Source: Arthrobacter dokdonellae (lineage in GTDB: Bacteria; Actinomycetota; Actinomycetes; Actinomycetales; Micrococcaceae). Taken from it: a stretch of 64,000 nucleotides of DNA. Numbering within the stretch: the first letter of the stretch is position 1; every line of letters starts with the position of its first letter. The stretch spans positions 434,001-498,000 of the forward strand of contig NZ_CP029642.1 in the NCBI RefSeq assembly GCF_003268655.1, read 5' to 3'. The position numbers and the translations under genes are program-made. Below, one piece after another: positions 45,571 through 57,034 of this stretch. Under the pieces are notes generated by a model, which was not told the origin of the DNA, searched no databases, and was given only the letters and a program-made list of their open reading frames with translations.

Positions 45571-46990
45571 GGGCGATGGTCCCGGCGCCTTCAGCGTTGT
45601 CGGCTGCCTGTCCGTCCAACAACACCCCGCCCAAGGGATCGTCCACGCCACCCCTGCGCACCACATCGTGCCGCGGATGCCACATGTCGCGGACCAGCAG
45701 GCCGGCCAGCACGCAGGTGGCGGCACCCGCCAGGGCGGCAGCGAGCACGAAATAGGGCATGTCTATGGCGTGCTGGTCGCTGATCCCGCCCAATTCCTTG
45801 CTTTGGAAGAGCAGCAGTGCAATGAAGTGCGCGGCTGCGGCGGCCTGCCACAGGAGCACCGTCCGCCAGCGGGGCAGCGCCAGCGCCAGCAGCGGCAGGA
45901 GCCAGACGGCGTCCCAGGGCTCGGCGTACTTGTTGACCACCAGGAACCCCGCGACGGCAACGGCCGCCAGCTGGGCCACCCTGGGCCGGCGGGGGGCATA
46001 CAGCCCAAGGGCCGCCACGCCCAGCACCAGCACGGCCAGCAGGAGGACGGCCACGACGTTGACGGCGTCGTCCCCCAGCGGCGGCAGACCCGTGCGGACG
46101 GCGATGAGGTTCCAGCTGCCGTACAGGGACGACGGCGTGGCGGGGCTGGTCAGCGCGGAAGCCGCGTAGGCGCCCCAGCCGGAGGGGTTGGACAACATCA
46201 CCGGGGCCAAGACCAGCAGCCAGCCCACGGCACCGCCGGCGAGCGTCTCCAGCATGCGGGTGGCCTGGCGGTTGCGGACGCCCAGCACGAGCAGGGCGAG
46301 CAGCACCAGCAGGGCGTAGGACGCGGCCATGGCGGCCACACCCAGGACAAACCCGGCCCACACGGGACGGCGCCGGGCAAAAAGGTAAAGGCCAAGGCAC
46401 ACCAGCGCGGCGGCCCAGAAGTCCCAGCTGACATAAGCGGCCAGCCACAGCAGCGGGCTGGCGGCAACCATGGCAGCGTCCCAGGGCCGCCTTCCCGCGG
46501 AGCGGGCAACCACCACCACCACGAAGATCCACACCGCGGCAATGAGTGCGGCGTTGACGTCAAAATAGGACAACTGCCGCGCCGCGCCGGTGAAGCCGCC
46601 CGCCAGCCAGGCGGTGGCACCGGCAATGAAGGCGGTGAACGGCGGGTGGTCAAAGCTGGTGCCCGCCGTGAAAAACGGGAACAAGCGGCCCAGGTCGTAG
46701 CTCGTCAGGGAGTTGGGGAACTCCGACCAGCACACGGTTGAGTACTGGTCCGGGGTGGTCCAGGCGCTCACGCGGCAGTGGTTCTTGGACAGCACCGCCA
46801 GCAGCGCCGAGACGGCCGCCATCAGTACCAGGACGCGCTCCACCGTGAAGAATCCCGGGTTGGTGATTCCTGGCGCTGTGCGCCGGCCCAGCGGCCCGCC
46901 CACCGGCTCCGTCATGGCGCGGAGCACGGGATCGCTGCGGGAAGGAACAGCAATGCCCTGCCGGCGCTCCGGCGCCCGTGAATCCGCCAT
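45563..46990 (-). CDS. Integral membrane glycosyltransferase (GT-C fold, GT87-like)
   Basis: This 475-residue protein has about ten membrane segments and a first periplasmic loop (about 60-110) with TSYDLGRLFPFFTAGTSFDHPPF, the kind of loop that carries acidic catalytic residues in GT-C transferases using polyprenyl-phosphate sugars. The aromatic-rich VNKYAEPWDAVWLLPLLALA near the C-terminus is seen in GT87/PIM-type mannosyltransferases. It may add sugars to lipoglycan or wall polymers. It is co-transcribed with the oxidoreductase downstream by overlap. Confidence 0.75.
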   Translation of the reverse strand: MADSRAPERRQGIAVPSRSDPVLRAMTEPVGGPLGRRTAPGITNPGFFTVERVLVLMAAVSALLAVLSKNHCRVSAWTTPDQYSTVCWSEFPNSLTSYDLGRLFPFFTAGTSFDHPPFTAFIAGATAWLAGGFTGAARQLSYFDVNAALIAAVWIFVVVVVARSAGRRPWDAAMVAASPLLWLAAYVSWDFWAAALVCLGLYLFARRRPVWAGFVLGVAAMAASYALLVLLALLVLGVRNRQATRMLETLAGGAVGWLLVLAPVMLSNPSGWGAYAASALTSPATPSSLYGSWNLIAVRTGLPPLGDDAVNVVAVLLLAVLVLGVAALGLYAPRRPRVAQLAAVAVAGFLVVNKYAEPWDAVWLLPLLALALPRWRTVLLWQAAAAAHFIALLLFQSKELGGISDQHAIDMPYFVLAAALAGAATCVLAGLLVRDMWHPRHDVVRRGGVDDPLGGVLLDGQAADNAEGAGTIAHG

Positions 46991-47046
46991 GGTTCGAGCC
47001 TACCGGCTGTGGCCGGCAGCGGCGGGAGATTCGCCGCCGGGAATAC

Positions 47047-47080
47047 GGAACAGCCCGCGCAGGGCAGCGCGGGCTGTTCC
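47047..47080. terminator. Strong hairpin terminator downstream of a small ORF
   Basis: GGAACAGCCCGCGC (47047-47060) pairs perfectly with GCGCGGGCTGTTCC (47067-47080) across loop agggca. It lies 33 bases beyond the stop of the small ORF at 47114 and before the glycosyltransferase start, in the position expected to end a short leftward transcript. Confidence 0.75.
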
Positions 47081-47113
47081 CCGTTGACCAGGGCGCCGGC
47101 GGACAGAAGGTCC

Positions 47114-47245
47114 TTACCGGATGTTGAAGAGATCCATGCGCAGGATTTCGCGTTGCTGGCGGTCCCGCATCTCCCGAAATTTCTGCTGGTCGACGGGGGT
47201 GAAGAACACCCTCTTGACGGCGGAGAACTGTGGCTTTGGATTCAA
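47114..47245 (-). CDS. Candidate 43-residue small basic protein
   Basis: A short ORF starting at TTG 47245 has AAAGGGGG eight bases upstream (GTG 47254 in frame would be too close; the frame is open to 47380). The product begins MNPKPQFSAVKRVFFTPV and ends in the charged helix FREMRDRQQREILRMDLFNIR. An A/T-rich stretch upstream can hold a promoter, and a 14-base-pair hairpin terminator follows. I recognise no family. It may be a regulatory or ribosome-associated microprotein; a RiPP precursor is possible, but no modification enzyme is nearby. Confidence 0.5.
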   Translation of the reverse strand: MNPKPQFSAVKRVFFTPVDQQKFREMRDRQQREILRMDLFNIR

Positions 47246-47381
47246 CTTGTTCACCCCCTTTCGAGCGCTTGCATTAACGGATAAAAACTGTTTTTTGGCG
47301 CGACAAATAAAGCCATGGTTTTCCTTGAAAAAAACGGCATAATGAGAGCACAAAAAGGCGCGAATGATTTTGTGCGTCAAT

Positions 47382-47401
47382 GCCGGCGTTTAATCGCCGG
47401 C
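47382..47401. terminator. Hairpin between the two candidate small ORFs
   Basis: GCCGGCG-TTTAAT-CGCCGGC has perfect 7-base arms. On the minus strand it follows the 47552-47626 ORF by about 150 bases and precedes the 47114-47245 ORF. It could be a terminator or an attenuator-like structure for the latter. Confidence 0.45.
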
Positions 47402-47551
47402 GGCAATCCCTGCGTCGAACCAAGCGCGCGGCACGGAGCCGCAGCCCGAATCCGCGGAGGGCAGACAGGGGCAAGCTGCGGTGAAACGGGGGGGCCGGTC
47501 TTGCGCTGCCTCAGCAGGCCAACCCGGATGCGTGCGAAGACCCGGGAGGGG

Positions 47552-47626
47552 CTACGACGCCTTGCCGGCGTGCCATGCCGAGGCCAGACGATCTCCTGAA
47601 ACTCCGGACTTGATTACTGCAAACAT
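47552..47626 (-). CDS. Candidate 24-residue peptide with strong ribosome site
   Basis: GAAAGGAGG (47640-47632) stands five bases before ATG 47626 (a second ATG at 47629 is adjacent). The peptide begins MFAVIKSGVSGDRLASA and ends in WHAGKAS, stopping at TAG 47552. An inverted repeat TTCCGA...TCGGAA (47657-47677) and an AT-rich stretch (tttataaagta) lie just upstream. The first eight residues resemble the start of ribosomal protein L21, but nothing else does. It may be a leader peptide or a small ORF of unknown role. Evidence is the ribosome site only. Confidence 0.35.
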   Translation of the reverse strand: MFAVIKSGVSGDRLASAWHAGKAS

Positions 47627-47639
47627 CATGGCCTCCTTT

Positions 47640-48243
47640 CAACATGCACGCGGACATTCCGAGGGAACTCATCGGAACTAATTTATAAAGTACATCATGG
47701 ACCACGTATTGGCCAGCCCGTGACGAATATTATTGAAGGAATTTTGCAGCCAAGGATTGCAGCCAAGGGTTAGTGGGCCCATGGGACATTCTTCGGGGGA
47801 CATTGTTCGGGCCCGGCAAGGGATCCCTGCGCCCGTGCGGGTCCTGCGCGACGCGACACGCACAACACGGTCCATAACAGTTTTGTTACCCTTTCCGCGG
47901 GCATGGAAACGATAACTTCCGCGGAATTCCGCGGCTTCCGGCGCTTCGAGGCCGCCAAACAGTTACCGACCAGTACAGAAGACGGCCGGACCCGTCTCGG
48001 CAACAACACGTCCGTGTGTGATCCACGGTACATTGGCACGGTGAAGGCACCAGGGGAATCGCCCTGACGCTGCCATCATGGGAACGACAATCTCTCGGTG
48101 CACTCCGGCCGCCAACCCTGGCCGGTGCAGCGGACAAGCACTAAGGATGTTTTTTTGCCACTGCACCCACCCACGCGGCAGGTGGCCCGTCCTCTTGACG
48201 GGACCCCGCGCGCCGCCAGGCAGAGCCGGAAGAGACTCCCCGC
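47640..48243. other. AT-richer intergenic region upstream of the peptide importer
   Basis: This stretch is visibly lower in G+C than its surroundings. It holds an inverted repeat at 47657-47677, a short direct repeat (gcagccaagg at 47746-47755 and 47759-47768) and a repeated ttccgcgg near 47917-47935. The rightward promoter for the importer operon must be here; I cannot place it with confidence. An open frame at 47903-48067 has no ribosome site and is not called. Confidence 0.5.
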
Positions 48244-49227
48244 ATGATCGGCTTCATCATCAAGCGCTTCATCAACTACGCCATACTCTCGGCCATTGCC
48301 ACCCTGAGCGCGTACGTTTTGGCGAGCCTCATCCTCAACCCCGCCGGCCGCTACCTGGGACGCAACCCGCGGCCAACGGACGAAACCATCAACACCATCC
48401 TCAACGGGCTGGGCGTCAACCCGCATACCCCCGTCATTGAGCGGCTGTGGACCTGGCTCGTCAACCTGGTCACCCACGGGTCCCTGGGCGACACCATCCA
48501 CAACACCTCCGTGGTCAGCGAAATGGCCGCCCGGGCCGGCACCAGCCTGCGGCTGCTGATCCTGGGCACCATCATCGCGGCGATCGTGGGCGTGATCATC
48601 GGCGTGTGGGGCGCGGTGCGCCAATACAAGTTCAGCGACCAGGCCATCTCCTACGCGTCCTTCACCATCCTCGCCACGCCGTCGTTTGTGCTGGGCATCC
48701 TGCTGATGATCGCGGCCACCTTCCTCAACGGCACCCTGGGCATCCAGCTGATCAACTTCACCGGCGAATACACCGCCGGGCTCGACGGCGGCTGGTGGGT
48801 CCAGTTCTGGGACCGCGCGGCGCACCTGCTGCTGCCCACCATTTCACTGGCGCTCATGGGCGCGGCCGGCTACTCGCGGTACCAGCGCAGCGCCATGCTC
48901 GACGTGCTCTCCGCCGATTACATCCGCACGGCGCGGTCCAAGGGCCGCACCCGTGGTTCGGCCCTGGTCCGGCACGGCGTCCGTGTGGCCTTGATTCCCA
49001 TGTCAACCTACTTTGCCTACTCCTTCGCCACCGTCCTGGCCGGCGCAGCGGTGACGGAACTGGTCTTCAGTTGGCACGGCATGGGCGAGATGCTGGTCCA
49101 GGCCATCACGCAAAGCGACATCAATGCCTTCACCGGCGCCATCCTGTTCAATGCCGTGCTGGTGCTGATCGCCGGGACCCTCTCGGACGTTGTCTACGCC
49201 GCCCTCGACCCGAGAGTGCGGGTATAG
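48244..49227 (+). CDS. Oligopeptide/nickel-type ABC transporter permease (DppB/OppB)
   Basis: This 327-residue permease has an N-terminal helix, a large extracytoplasmic segment (about 30-100) and five further helices. It carries the DppB/OppB coupling loop RTARSKGRTRGSALVRHGVR and the ending LSDVVYAALDPRVRV. It pairs with the 49230 permease (start two bases after this stop). It is the first gene of the operon permease-permease-fused ATPase-binding protein. The ligand is probably a peptide, but nickel or other solutes use related systems. Confidence 0.92.
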   Translation: MIGFIIKRFINYAILSAIATLSAYVLASLILNPAGRYLGRNPRPTDETINTILNGLGVNPHTPVIERLWTWLVNLVTHGSLGDTIHNTSVVSEMAARAGTSLRLLILGTIIAAIVGVIIGVWGAVRQYKFSDQAISYASFTILATPSFVLGILLMIAATFLNGTLGIQLINFTGEYTAGLDGGWWVQFWDRAAHLLLPTISLALMGAAGYSRYQRSAMLDVLSADYIRTARSKGRTRGSALVRHGVRVALIPMSTYFAYSFATVLAGAAVTELVFSWHGMGEMLVQAITQSDINAFTGAILFNAVLVLIAGTLSDVVYAALDPRVRV

Positions 49228-49229
49228 CC

Positions 49230-50148
49230 ATGTCAATGATTGAAGAAATGCCCGTTGCCGACGCAACGGCAGGCACCCCGGAAATCATCAGGTCCCGGAA
49301 ACCCGTCTCACGGTTCCGCCTGGTCCTCTCCCGCCTGCGCGGGACGCCGCGCTTCTGGGTGGGCGTCGTGGGCCTGGGCGCGATCATCCTGTGGGCCATC
49401 TTCGGCCTGGTCCCCAATGCGTGGAACGCCGCCGACCTGGATGTCTACAACATGGGTTCCTCCCCGACGGCCCTGCACTGGTTTGGCACCAGCGACATTG
49501 GCGAGGACATCTACGCCCAAACCATCGTCGGCCTGCGCAAGTCCCTCGTGATTGGCCTGCTGGTGGGACCGCTGGCCGCCATCATCGCCGGAATCATCGG
49601 GGCCGTCGCCGGATACGTCGGGGGCTGGTGGGACAGGGTCATCGTCTGGTTCATCGACCTGCTGCTGGTGCTGCCGAGCCTGTTTTTGTTCATCCTGCTC
49701 AGCCCCATCTTCAAGTCCCTGTCCTGGGTGGCGCTGATCTTCCTGCTGGCCGGGTTTGGCTGGATGATCATGGCCCGGGTGATCCGGGCGCAGACACGGT
49801 CCCTGCGCGAGCGGGACTTCATCAAGGCCGCCCGTTTCATGGGCGTGGACACCTGGACCATCATCCGCCGGCACGTGCTGCCCAACGTTTCCTCGCTGCT
49901 CATCATCGACGCCACGCTGGGCGTGGGCGGGGCCATCCTGAGCGAAACAACGCTGAGCTTCTTTGGCTTCGGCATCCAGGCCCCGGATGTCTCGCTCGGC
50001 ACCCTGCTTTCCGCCGGGCAGGGCGCGGCGGCCACCCGCCCCTGGCTGTTCGTCTTCCCCGCCGCCATCCTCGTCTTTACGGTGCTTTCCGCCAGCCTCG
50101 TTGGCGATGCCTTGCGCGACGCCGTGGACCCAACCTCCGGAGTCAACC

Positions 50149-50156
<8 letters not shown>
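49230..50156 (+). CDS. Oligopeptide/nickel-type ABC transporter permease (DppC/OppC)
   Basis: The protein has 308 residues from ATG 49230; the open frame upstream is out of register with the family. It has an N-terminal cytoplasmic tail, a first helix (about 40-60), the DppC/OppC segment [20 protein letters not shown], and the coupling loop [20 protein letters not shown]. The end [17 protein letters not shown] is typical. It overlaps the ATPase gene by 8 bases (GTG 50149). Confidence 0.92.
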
Positions 50157-52308
<2,152 letters not shown>

Positions 52309-52363
52309 CCATCACGGTCCGGTGGACAACCAAACACCGCCAAGGGCCACAAGGGAGGAAACA

Positions 52364-54088
52364 ATGAAACACATCAAGAAGATGGTGGGAGCCGGAGTCC
52401 TGACTCTGGCCCTGGCCGTCACCGGCTGCAGCGCCGGCGGCGGAGGCAGCGAAAAGCCTGCCGTGGACAACAGCAAGGGAGCTGCCGACTCGGCCACGCT
52501 GCCCACCGTCGACTGGACGAAGGCGGACTACGCTGCCGTCAAGGACGGCGGCACGCTGACGCTGGCCATCGACCAGCTGCCGGACAACTGGAACACCCTT
52601 CAGGCAGACGGCAACAACGTCTCCACCGGCCAAATCATGGACCCGACGACCGGCGGGCCGGTACGCAACACGGCCGACGGCGGCTGGGAAGTCAACCCGG
52701 ACTACGCCACCGAGGTGAAGCTGGTCAGCCAGGACCCGCAGGTGGTCGAGGTCAAGCTCAACCCCAAGGCCGTGTGGGAAGATGGCACGCCCATCACCTA
52801 CAAGGACTTCGCCGCCACGGTCAAGGCGAGCGACGGGACCAACAAGGACTACCAGACGGTTTCCGACAACGTCTACAAGGACATTGCATCGGTCACCAAG
52901 GAAGACACGGACCAGAATTTCAAGATCACGTTCAAGAACAAGAACGCGGACTGGCCCTCCATCCTCGGCGGCAGCACGGCCGGCACGGCCACGGCGAGCA
53001 TCCTGCCGGCCGCCATCGCCTCGGATCCCAAGGCGTTCAATGAAGGCTACAAGGCCAAGCCGCTGCCCTCCGACGGACCATTCAAGGTCTCCAACGTCGA
53101 CACGAACGGCCAGGTGGTCACCCTTGTACCCAATGCGAAGTGGTGGGGTGAAAAGCCGAAGCTGGACAAGATCATCATGAAGGTGGTTTCCCGTGACGGC
53201 CTGGCCCAGGCCTATGCCAACAAGGAACTGGACGCCTTCAGCATCGGCACCAACAAGAACAACTATGACACCGCCAAGAAGCGCGCCGACGGCGCCGTCC
53301 AGCAGTCCGGCGGCCTGACCTGGAACCACGTCACGATCAACGGTTCCAAGGGACCGCTGGCCGAGGCCAAGGTCCGCCAGGCCGTGGCCCGCGCCATCGA
53401 CCGTGAGACCATCTCGGCCAGCCGACTGAGCCCCATCGGCGCCCCGGTCACGAGCATGAACAACTACATCTACATGCCCGGCCAGAAGGGCTACCAGGAC
53501 GACGCCAGCGCCGTCATCGGCTTTGACACCGCCAAGTCCGAGGCCCTGCTCAAGGAGGCCGGCTACACCAAGGGGTCCGACGGCGTCCAGGCCAAGGACG
53601 GCAAGAAGCTGGAACTGACGTACACGCTTGACGCCAACAACCCCGTCTCGGAGCAGATCTTCAAGCAGCTGCAGGCGAACCTCAAGGTTGTGGGCATCAC
53701 GCTGAAGAACAACACCGTCCCCTCGGACAAGTTCTTCTCCGACTACGTGCTCAAGTCCAACTTTGAGATGACCGGATTTGCCTGGTCCGGCACGGCGTTC
53801 CCGGTCTCCTCCACGGAGTCCATCTTCTACCCGGTGAAGTCAGGGCAGAACTTCACCGGCATCACCGATGAAAAGCTCGGTGACATGTGGCAGAAGGCCA
53901 ACGCCGAACTCGACCCGGCCAAGCGCATTGCCATGGCCGCGGAGATCGACAAGGCCATCTTCGCCTACACGCCCGTCATCCCGCTGACACCGACGCCGAA
54001 CACCTACGCCGTGACCACCGGCCTGGTCAACTACGGTGCCGCCCAGTTCCAGTCGATCGACTGGACCAAGGTGGGCTGGAAGGCCTAG
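52364..54088 (+). CDS. Peptide/nickel-type ABC transporter substrate-binding lipoprotein
   Basis: The protein has 574 residues from ATG 52364, with GGGAGG seven bases upstream; the ATG at 52322 lacks one. The lipobox is VTGC with Cys22, followed by a Gly/Ser linker. The family 5 binding fold includes QADGNNVSTGQIMDPTTGG, the conserved VRQAVARAIDRETIS segment and the YTLDANNPVSEQIFKQLQAN lobe. The gene closes the operon, 55 bases after the ATPase, and ends ahead of a repeat-containing hairpin. Its binding site, not the ATPase, sets the ligand, which is unknown. Confidence 0.93.
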   Translation: MKHIKKMVGAGVLTLALAVTGCSAGGGGSEKPAVDNSKGAADSATLPTVDWTKADYAAVKDGGTLTLAIDQLPDNWNTLQADGNNVSTGQIMDPTTGGPVRNTADGGWEVNPDYATEVKLVSQDPQVVEVKLNPKAVWEDGTPITYKDFAATVKASDGTNKDYQTVSDNVYKDIASVTKEDTDQNFKITFKNKNADWPSILGGSTAGTATASILPAAIASDPKAFNEGYKAKPLPSDGPFKVSNVDTNGQVVTLVPNAKWWGEKPKLDKIIMKVVSRDGLAQAYANKELDAFSIGTNKNNYDTAKKRADGAVQQSGGLTWNHVTINGSKGPLAEAKVRQAVARAIDRETISASRLSPIGAPVTSMNNYIYMPGQKGYQDDASAVIGFDTAKSEALLKEAGYTKGSDGVQAKDGKKLELTYTLDANNPVSEQIFKQLQANLKVVGITLKNNTVPSDKFFSDYVLKSNFEMTGFAWSGTAFPVSSTESIFYPVKSGQNFTGITDEKLGDMWQKANAELDPAKRIAMAAEIDKAIFAYTPVIPLTPTPNTYAVTTGLVNYGAAQFQSIDWTKVGWKA

Positions 54089-54107
54089 CGGCACCTGCAC
54101 GTGCGGG

Positions 54108-54144
54108 AGGCCCGGTGGTTGAGCTCGTCGAAACCCCCGGGCCT
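54108..54144. terminator. Terminator-like hairpin containing an inverted REP-like element
   Basis: AGGCCCGG (54108-54115) pairs with CCGGGCCT (54137-54144). The 21-base loop holds tggttgagctcgtcgaaacc, the reverse form of the dispersed repeat also present at 33998 and 36981. It follows the binding-protein stop by 20 bases and the PH-like gene end on the other strand by 17 bases, so it can separate both transcripts. Confidence 0.65.
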
Positions 54145-54160
54145 TCCGTGCGTCCAGCGG

Positions 54161-54760
54161 CTAGGTGGCCGCGCTGATGGCCACCACTGCCAGCAACACC
54201 AGGCTGACGACGCCGTGCCCCACGTCCCAGCGTGTCGCCACCGTCTGCGCGGCATCCCCCGCCGACGCGACGCCGGCGGCACCGTCCTTTTCTGCACTGT
54301 CCTTTTCGGCCCGTTCCCACGCGTTCCAGGCCGCCTCGATGGCCGCCTGGGTGTGTGCGGTCGCCGGGAGCCGGTTGCTGCCGGCCGGCCGCCCGCCCAG
54401 CCTCGGCCCGAGCCGGCCCGCGCCCGGGGCTCCCCAGCTGGGAATCCGCTTCGCCGTGGTTTCCAGGCTGACGCTTTGGCCCACGCGGACGGCCTGGAGC
54501 GCGCCGAAGGGGATCCGGTGACTGCGCAGGATGTTGACCACGGTGAGCCCGTCCGCACCGACCGTCAGGCGCGGGCGCCACAGCAGCAGAAAGACGGCCC
54601 AGGCGGCCAACGCCAGGGCCGGCAGGAAGTGCCAGGTGGACGCCGCCGTACCGGTGAGCAGCAGGTTCAGGGCGAAGAAGGCGCAAAAAGCCCAGGCGGC
54701 GGAGGCCAGGACACGGGTGCCCGTTGAATACAGGGACTCGGGTCCCGCTACAGCCCCCAC
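54161..54760 (-). CDS. Membrane protein with bacterial PH-like domain
   Basis: About 199 residues from GTG 54760; the start is uncertain. Two adjacent membrane helices (about 20-60) are followed by a bPH-type beta segment (LTVGADGLTVVNILRSHRIP), a charged disordered region with Lys/Glu/Ala (about 110-175) and a final helix (about 178-196). This is the layout of small actinobacterial bPH proteins of unknown role. With the GTG start it overlaps the phosphatase stop by 13 bases; a later start would avoid this. Confidence 0.65.
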   Translation of the reverse strand: MGAVAGPESLYSTGTRVLASAAWAFCAFFALNLLLTGTAASTWHFLPALALAAWAVFLLLWRPRLTVGADGLTVVNILRSHRIPFGALQAVRVGQSVSLETTAKRIPSWGAPGAGRLGPRLGGRPAGSNRLPATAHTQAAIEAAWNAWERAEKDSAEKDGAAGVASAGDAAQTVATRWDVGHGVVSLVLLAVVAISAAT

Positions 54761-55389
54761 TGCTCCACGGCCGGAGTCTGCTTGTCCCACCCCAAGGTGC
54801 AGACCTTGGCCGTGCCGAGCACAAAGTGGCGCCCTTGGTCCGGGGCAAGGCCCAGCCAGCGGGCGGACAGGATGCGCAGGAAGTGGCCGTGCGCCACGAG
54901 AAGAACATTGGCTGCCAACGTCCCGTCGGGCAGCGGCGCCCGCACCCGGTCGACAATCGCATCGGCGCGGGCGGAGACCTGCTCCAGCGTTTCGCCGTTG
55001 GGCACTCCGCTGTCCCAAATCAGGTAGCCGGGGTTTTCGGCGCGGACCACGGCACTGTTGATTCCTTCGTAGTCGCCGTAGTCCCACTCGACGGCGTTCG
55101 GCTCCACCTCGGCGTCGGGGAAACCGGCAAGCTCGGCGGTCCGGCGGGCCCGCTGCAGCGGCGAGGTCAGCACCAGGTCAAACTCCGTGCCGGCCAGGGC
55201 CGGCCGCGCGGAGCGCGCCTGGTCCTCGCCGTCCGCGGTCAGCGGAAGGTCGGTCAGGCCCGTGTACTGTCCGCTGCGGGACCATTCGGTTTCCCCATGG
55301 CGCAGCAGCCACAACTTGGGCCCGCCGGGGACCGCGATGTGCGTCAGCGGCGTGGCGCCTGCCGGTTCAACTGCGGGTGCGTTTCTCAT
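54748..55389 (-). CDS. Histidine phosphatase superfamily protein (phosphoglycerate mutase-like)
   Basis: The protein has 213 residues from ATG 55389. The catalytic RHG motif is LWLLRHGETEWSRSGQYTGL, with the second catalytic region LTSPLQRARRTAEL and the His of LLVAHGHFLRIL. Acidic EWDYGDYEG supplies the proton donor. It is a cofactor-independent phosphatase of the dPGM-like branch; the substrate is unknown. It overlaps the pcnA stop by four bases (55386-55389), so it is coupled to the tRNA-repair enzyme. Confidence 0.92.
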   Translation of the reverse strand: MRNAPAVEPAGATPLTHIAVPGGPKLWLLRHGETEWSRSGQYTGLTDLPLTADGEDQARSARPALAGTEFDLVLTSPLQRARRTAELAGFPDAEVEPNAVEWDYGDYEGINSAVVRAENPGYLIWDSGVPNGETLEQVSARADAIVDRVRAPLPDGTLAANVLLVAHGHFLRILSARWLGLAPDQGRHFVLGTAKVCTLGWDKQTPAVEQWGL

Positions 55390-56867
55390 GCGTGGTCCTC
55401 TGCTATAGGGGCGTGCGCCTCCGGTTCGGCGGCGCGGGATTCCGGCTGCTGCGCCCACCATGCGCGCAGGGCGGCCTCGGCGGCCTCGGCGGACTGCGGG
55501 CCGAGCTCCATGCGCTGTTCCAGCAGGAACTTGTAGGCCCTTCCCACCACCGGGCCCGGCTTCAGGCCAAGCATGGCCATGATGGCCGCGCCGTCCAGAT
55601 CCGGCCGGATCGAGTCCAGCTCTTCGCGTTCGGCCAGCACCGCGATGCGCTGTTCCAGGTCGTCGTAGGCAAATGAGAGCCTGTCGGCCTTGCGCTGGTT
55701 GCGCGTGGTGACGTCGGAGCGGGTCAGCCGGTGCAGGCGTTCCAGCACGGGTCCGGCGTCGGTCACGTAGCGGCGCACCGCCGAGTCCGTCCAGCCGGCG
55801 TCGCCGTAGCCATAGAAGCGCATGTGCAGTTCCACGAGCCGGCTGACGGCCTTGATGGAGTCGTTGTCAAAGCGCAGCGCCTTCATCCGGCGCGCTGTCA
55901 GCTTGGCCCCGGCGAGGTCGTGGTGGCGGAAGCTGACGGCGCCGCCCTGCTCAAAGCGGCGGGTCTTGGGCTTGCCGACGTCGTGCATCAGCGCGGCGAA
56001 CCGCAGGACAAAGTCGGGGCCGGGCACGGGTCCGTCGGGGCCGGTCTCCAGCGCGGCGGCCTGCTCCAGCACCTGCAGCGAGTGCTGGTACACATCCTTG
56101 TGCCGGTGGTGTTCGTCGGTTTCCAGCTTCAGGGCCGGCACCTCGGGCAGGACCAGCTCGGCCAGGCCGGTCTCCACCAGCAGGTCCACGCCTGCCCGCG
56201 GGTCGGCGCCGCAAATCAGCTTGATGAGCTCGTCGCGGACCCGCTCGGCGGAGATGATCGTGATGCGTCCGGCCATTTCCGCCATGGCGCGGCGGACCTC
56301 GGGGTGGACGGAGAGGCCCAGCTGGGAGGCGAACCGGGCGGCCCGCATCATGCGCAGAGGGTCGTCGGAAAAGGACTGCTCCGGCGTGCCGGGCGTGCGC
56401 AGGATCCCCGCGGCGAGGTCGGCGGCGCCGCCGTGCGGGTCCACCAGCTCCAGGGACGGCAGGCGAAGTGCCATGGCGTTGGTGGTGAAGTCCCGGCGCG
56501 CCAGGTCGTCCTCGAGGTTGGTGCCAAAGGCGACGGCGGGCTTGCGCGACTCGGGGTCGTACGCCTCAGCCCGGTACGTGGTGACCTCGATGAGGAGCAC
56601 CCCGCCGCCGGGCTTGCGCTTGCGGAATCCGATGGTGCCGAATTCGCGGCCCATTTCCCAATGCGAATCCGCCCACCTCTTCGCCACCGCCAGGATTTCA
56701 TCCGGCGTGGCGTCGGTGGTGAAGTCCAGGTCCGGGGACGTCCGGTGCAGGAAGAGGTCCCGGACGGGCCCGCCCACCAGCGAGAGCTCAAATCCGGCGT
56801 CGGCAAAGAGCTGCCCCAGTTCAAGGACGGCCGGGTCGAGTTGGGAGGTATTTGGCGCCATGTGCAT
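55386..56867 (-). CDS. pcnA: CCA tRNA nucleotidyltransferase
   Basis: This 493-residue protein has the class II polymerase beta fold with LVGGPVRDLFLHRTSPDLDF (metal Asp pair), the RRDFTTNAMAL motif and DPLRMMRAARFASQLG. A C-terminal HD domain has LMHDVGKPKTRRF. It adds or repairs the 3' CCA end of tRNAs. ATG 56867 or the in-frame ATG 56861 two codons on may be the start. The gene order pcnA-NUDIX (divergent)-murJ-trxB is conserved near the origin in actinobacteria. Confidence 0.95.
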   Translation of the reverse strand: MHMAPNTSQLDPAVLELGQLFADAGFELSLVGGPVRDLFLHRTSPDLDFTTDATPDEILAVAKRWADSHWEMGREFGTIGFRKRKPGGGVLLIEVTTYRAEAYDPESRKPAVAFGTNLEDDLARRDFTTNAMALRLPSLELVDPHGGAADLAAGILRTPGTPEQSFSDDPLRMMRAARFASQLGLSVHPEVRRAMAEMAGRITIISAERVRDELIKLICGADPRAGVDLLVETGLAELVLPEVPALKLETDEHHRHKDVYQHSLQVLEQAAALETGPDGPVPGPDFVLRFAALMHDVGKPKTRRFEQGGAVSFRHHDLAGAKLTARRMKALRFDNDSIKAVSRLVELHMRFYGYGDAGWTDSAVRRYVTDAGPVLERLHRLTRSDVTTRNQRKADRLSFAYDDLEQRIAVLAEREELDSIRPDLDGAAIMAMLGLKPGPVVGRAYKFLLEQRMELGPQSAEAAEAALRAWWAQQPESRAAEPEAHAPIAEDHA

Positions 56868-57034
56868 AGTTACTTAAGAATGCCAGACTTTTCGCTTTTC
56901 CCGCCGCCCGACCGTGAGACCCACCCCTGCGCCGCGGCGCCGCGGCACCGTCCCGCCGCGCCGCGGCGGCACCAGCCAACCGGCCCCACATGGCACCTCC
57001 ACCCTGTCATCATCCCCGCACAAAGGTAGCTAGA

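Noticed and set aside
47552..47626. Remnant of ribosomal protein L21 (rplU paralogue)
   Set aside because: Only the first eight residues resemble L21 (FAVIKSG); the rest and the length do not. Chance similarity is more likely.
47903..48067. 54-codon plus-strand frame ahead of the peptide importer
   Set aside because: No ribosome site, no recognisable pattern and rare codons; probably chance.
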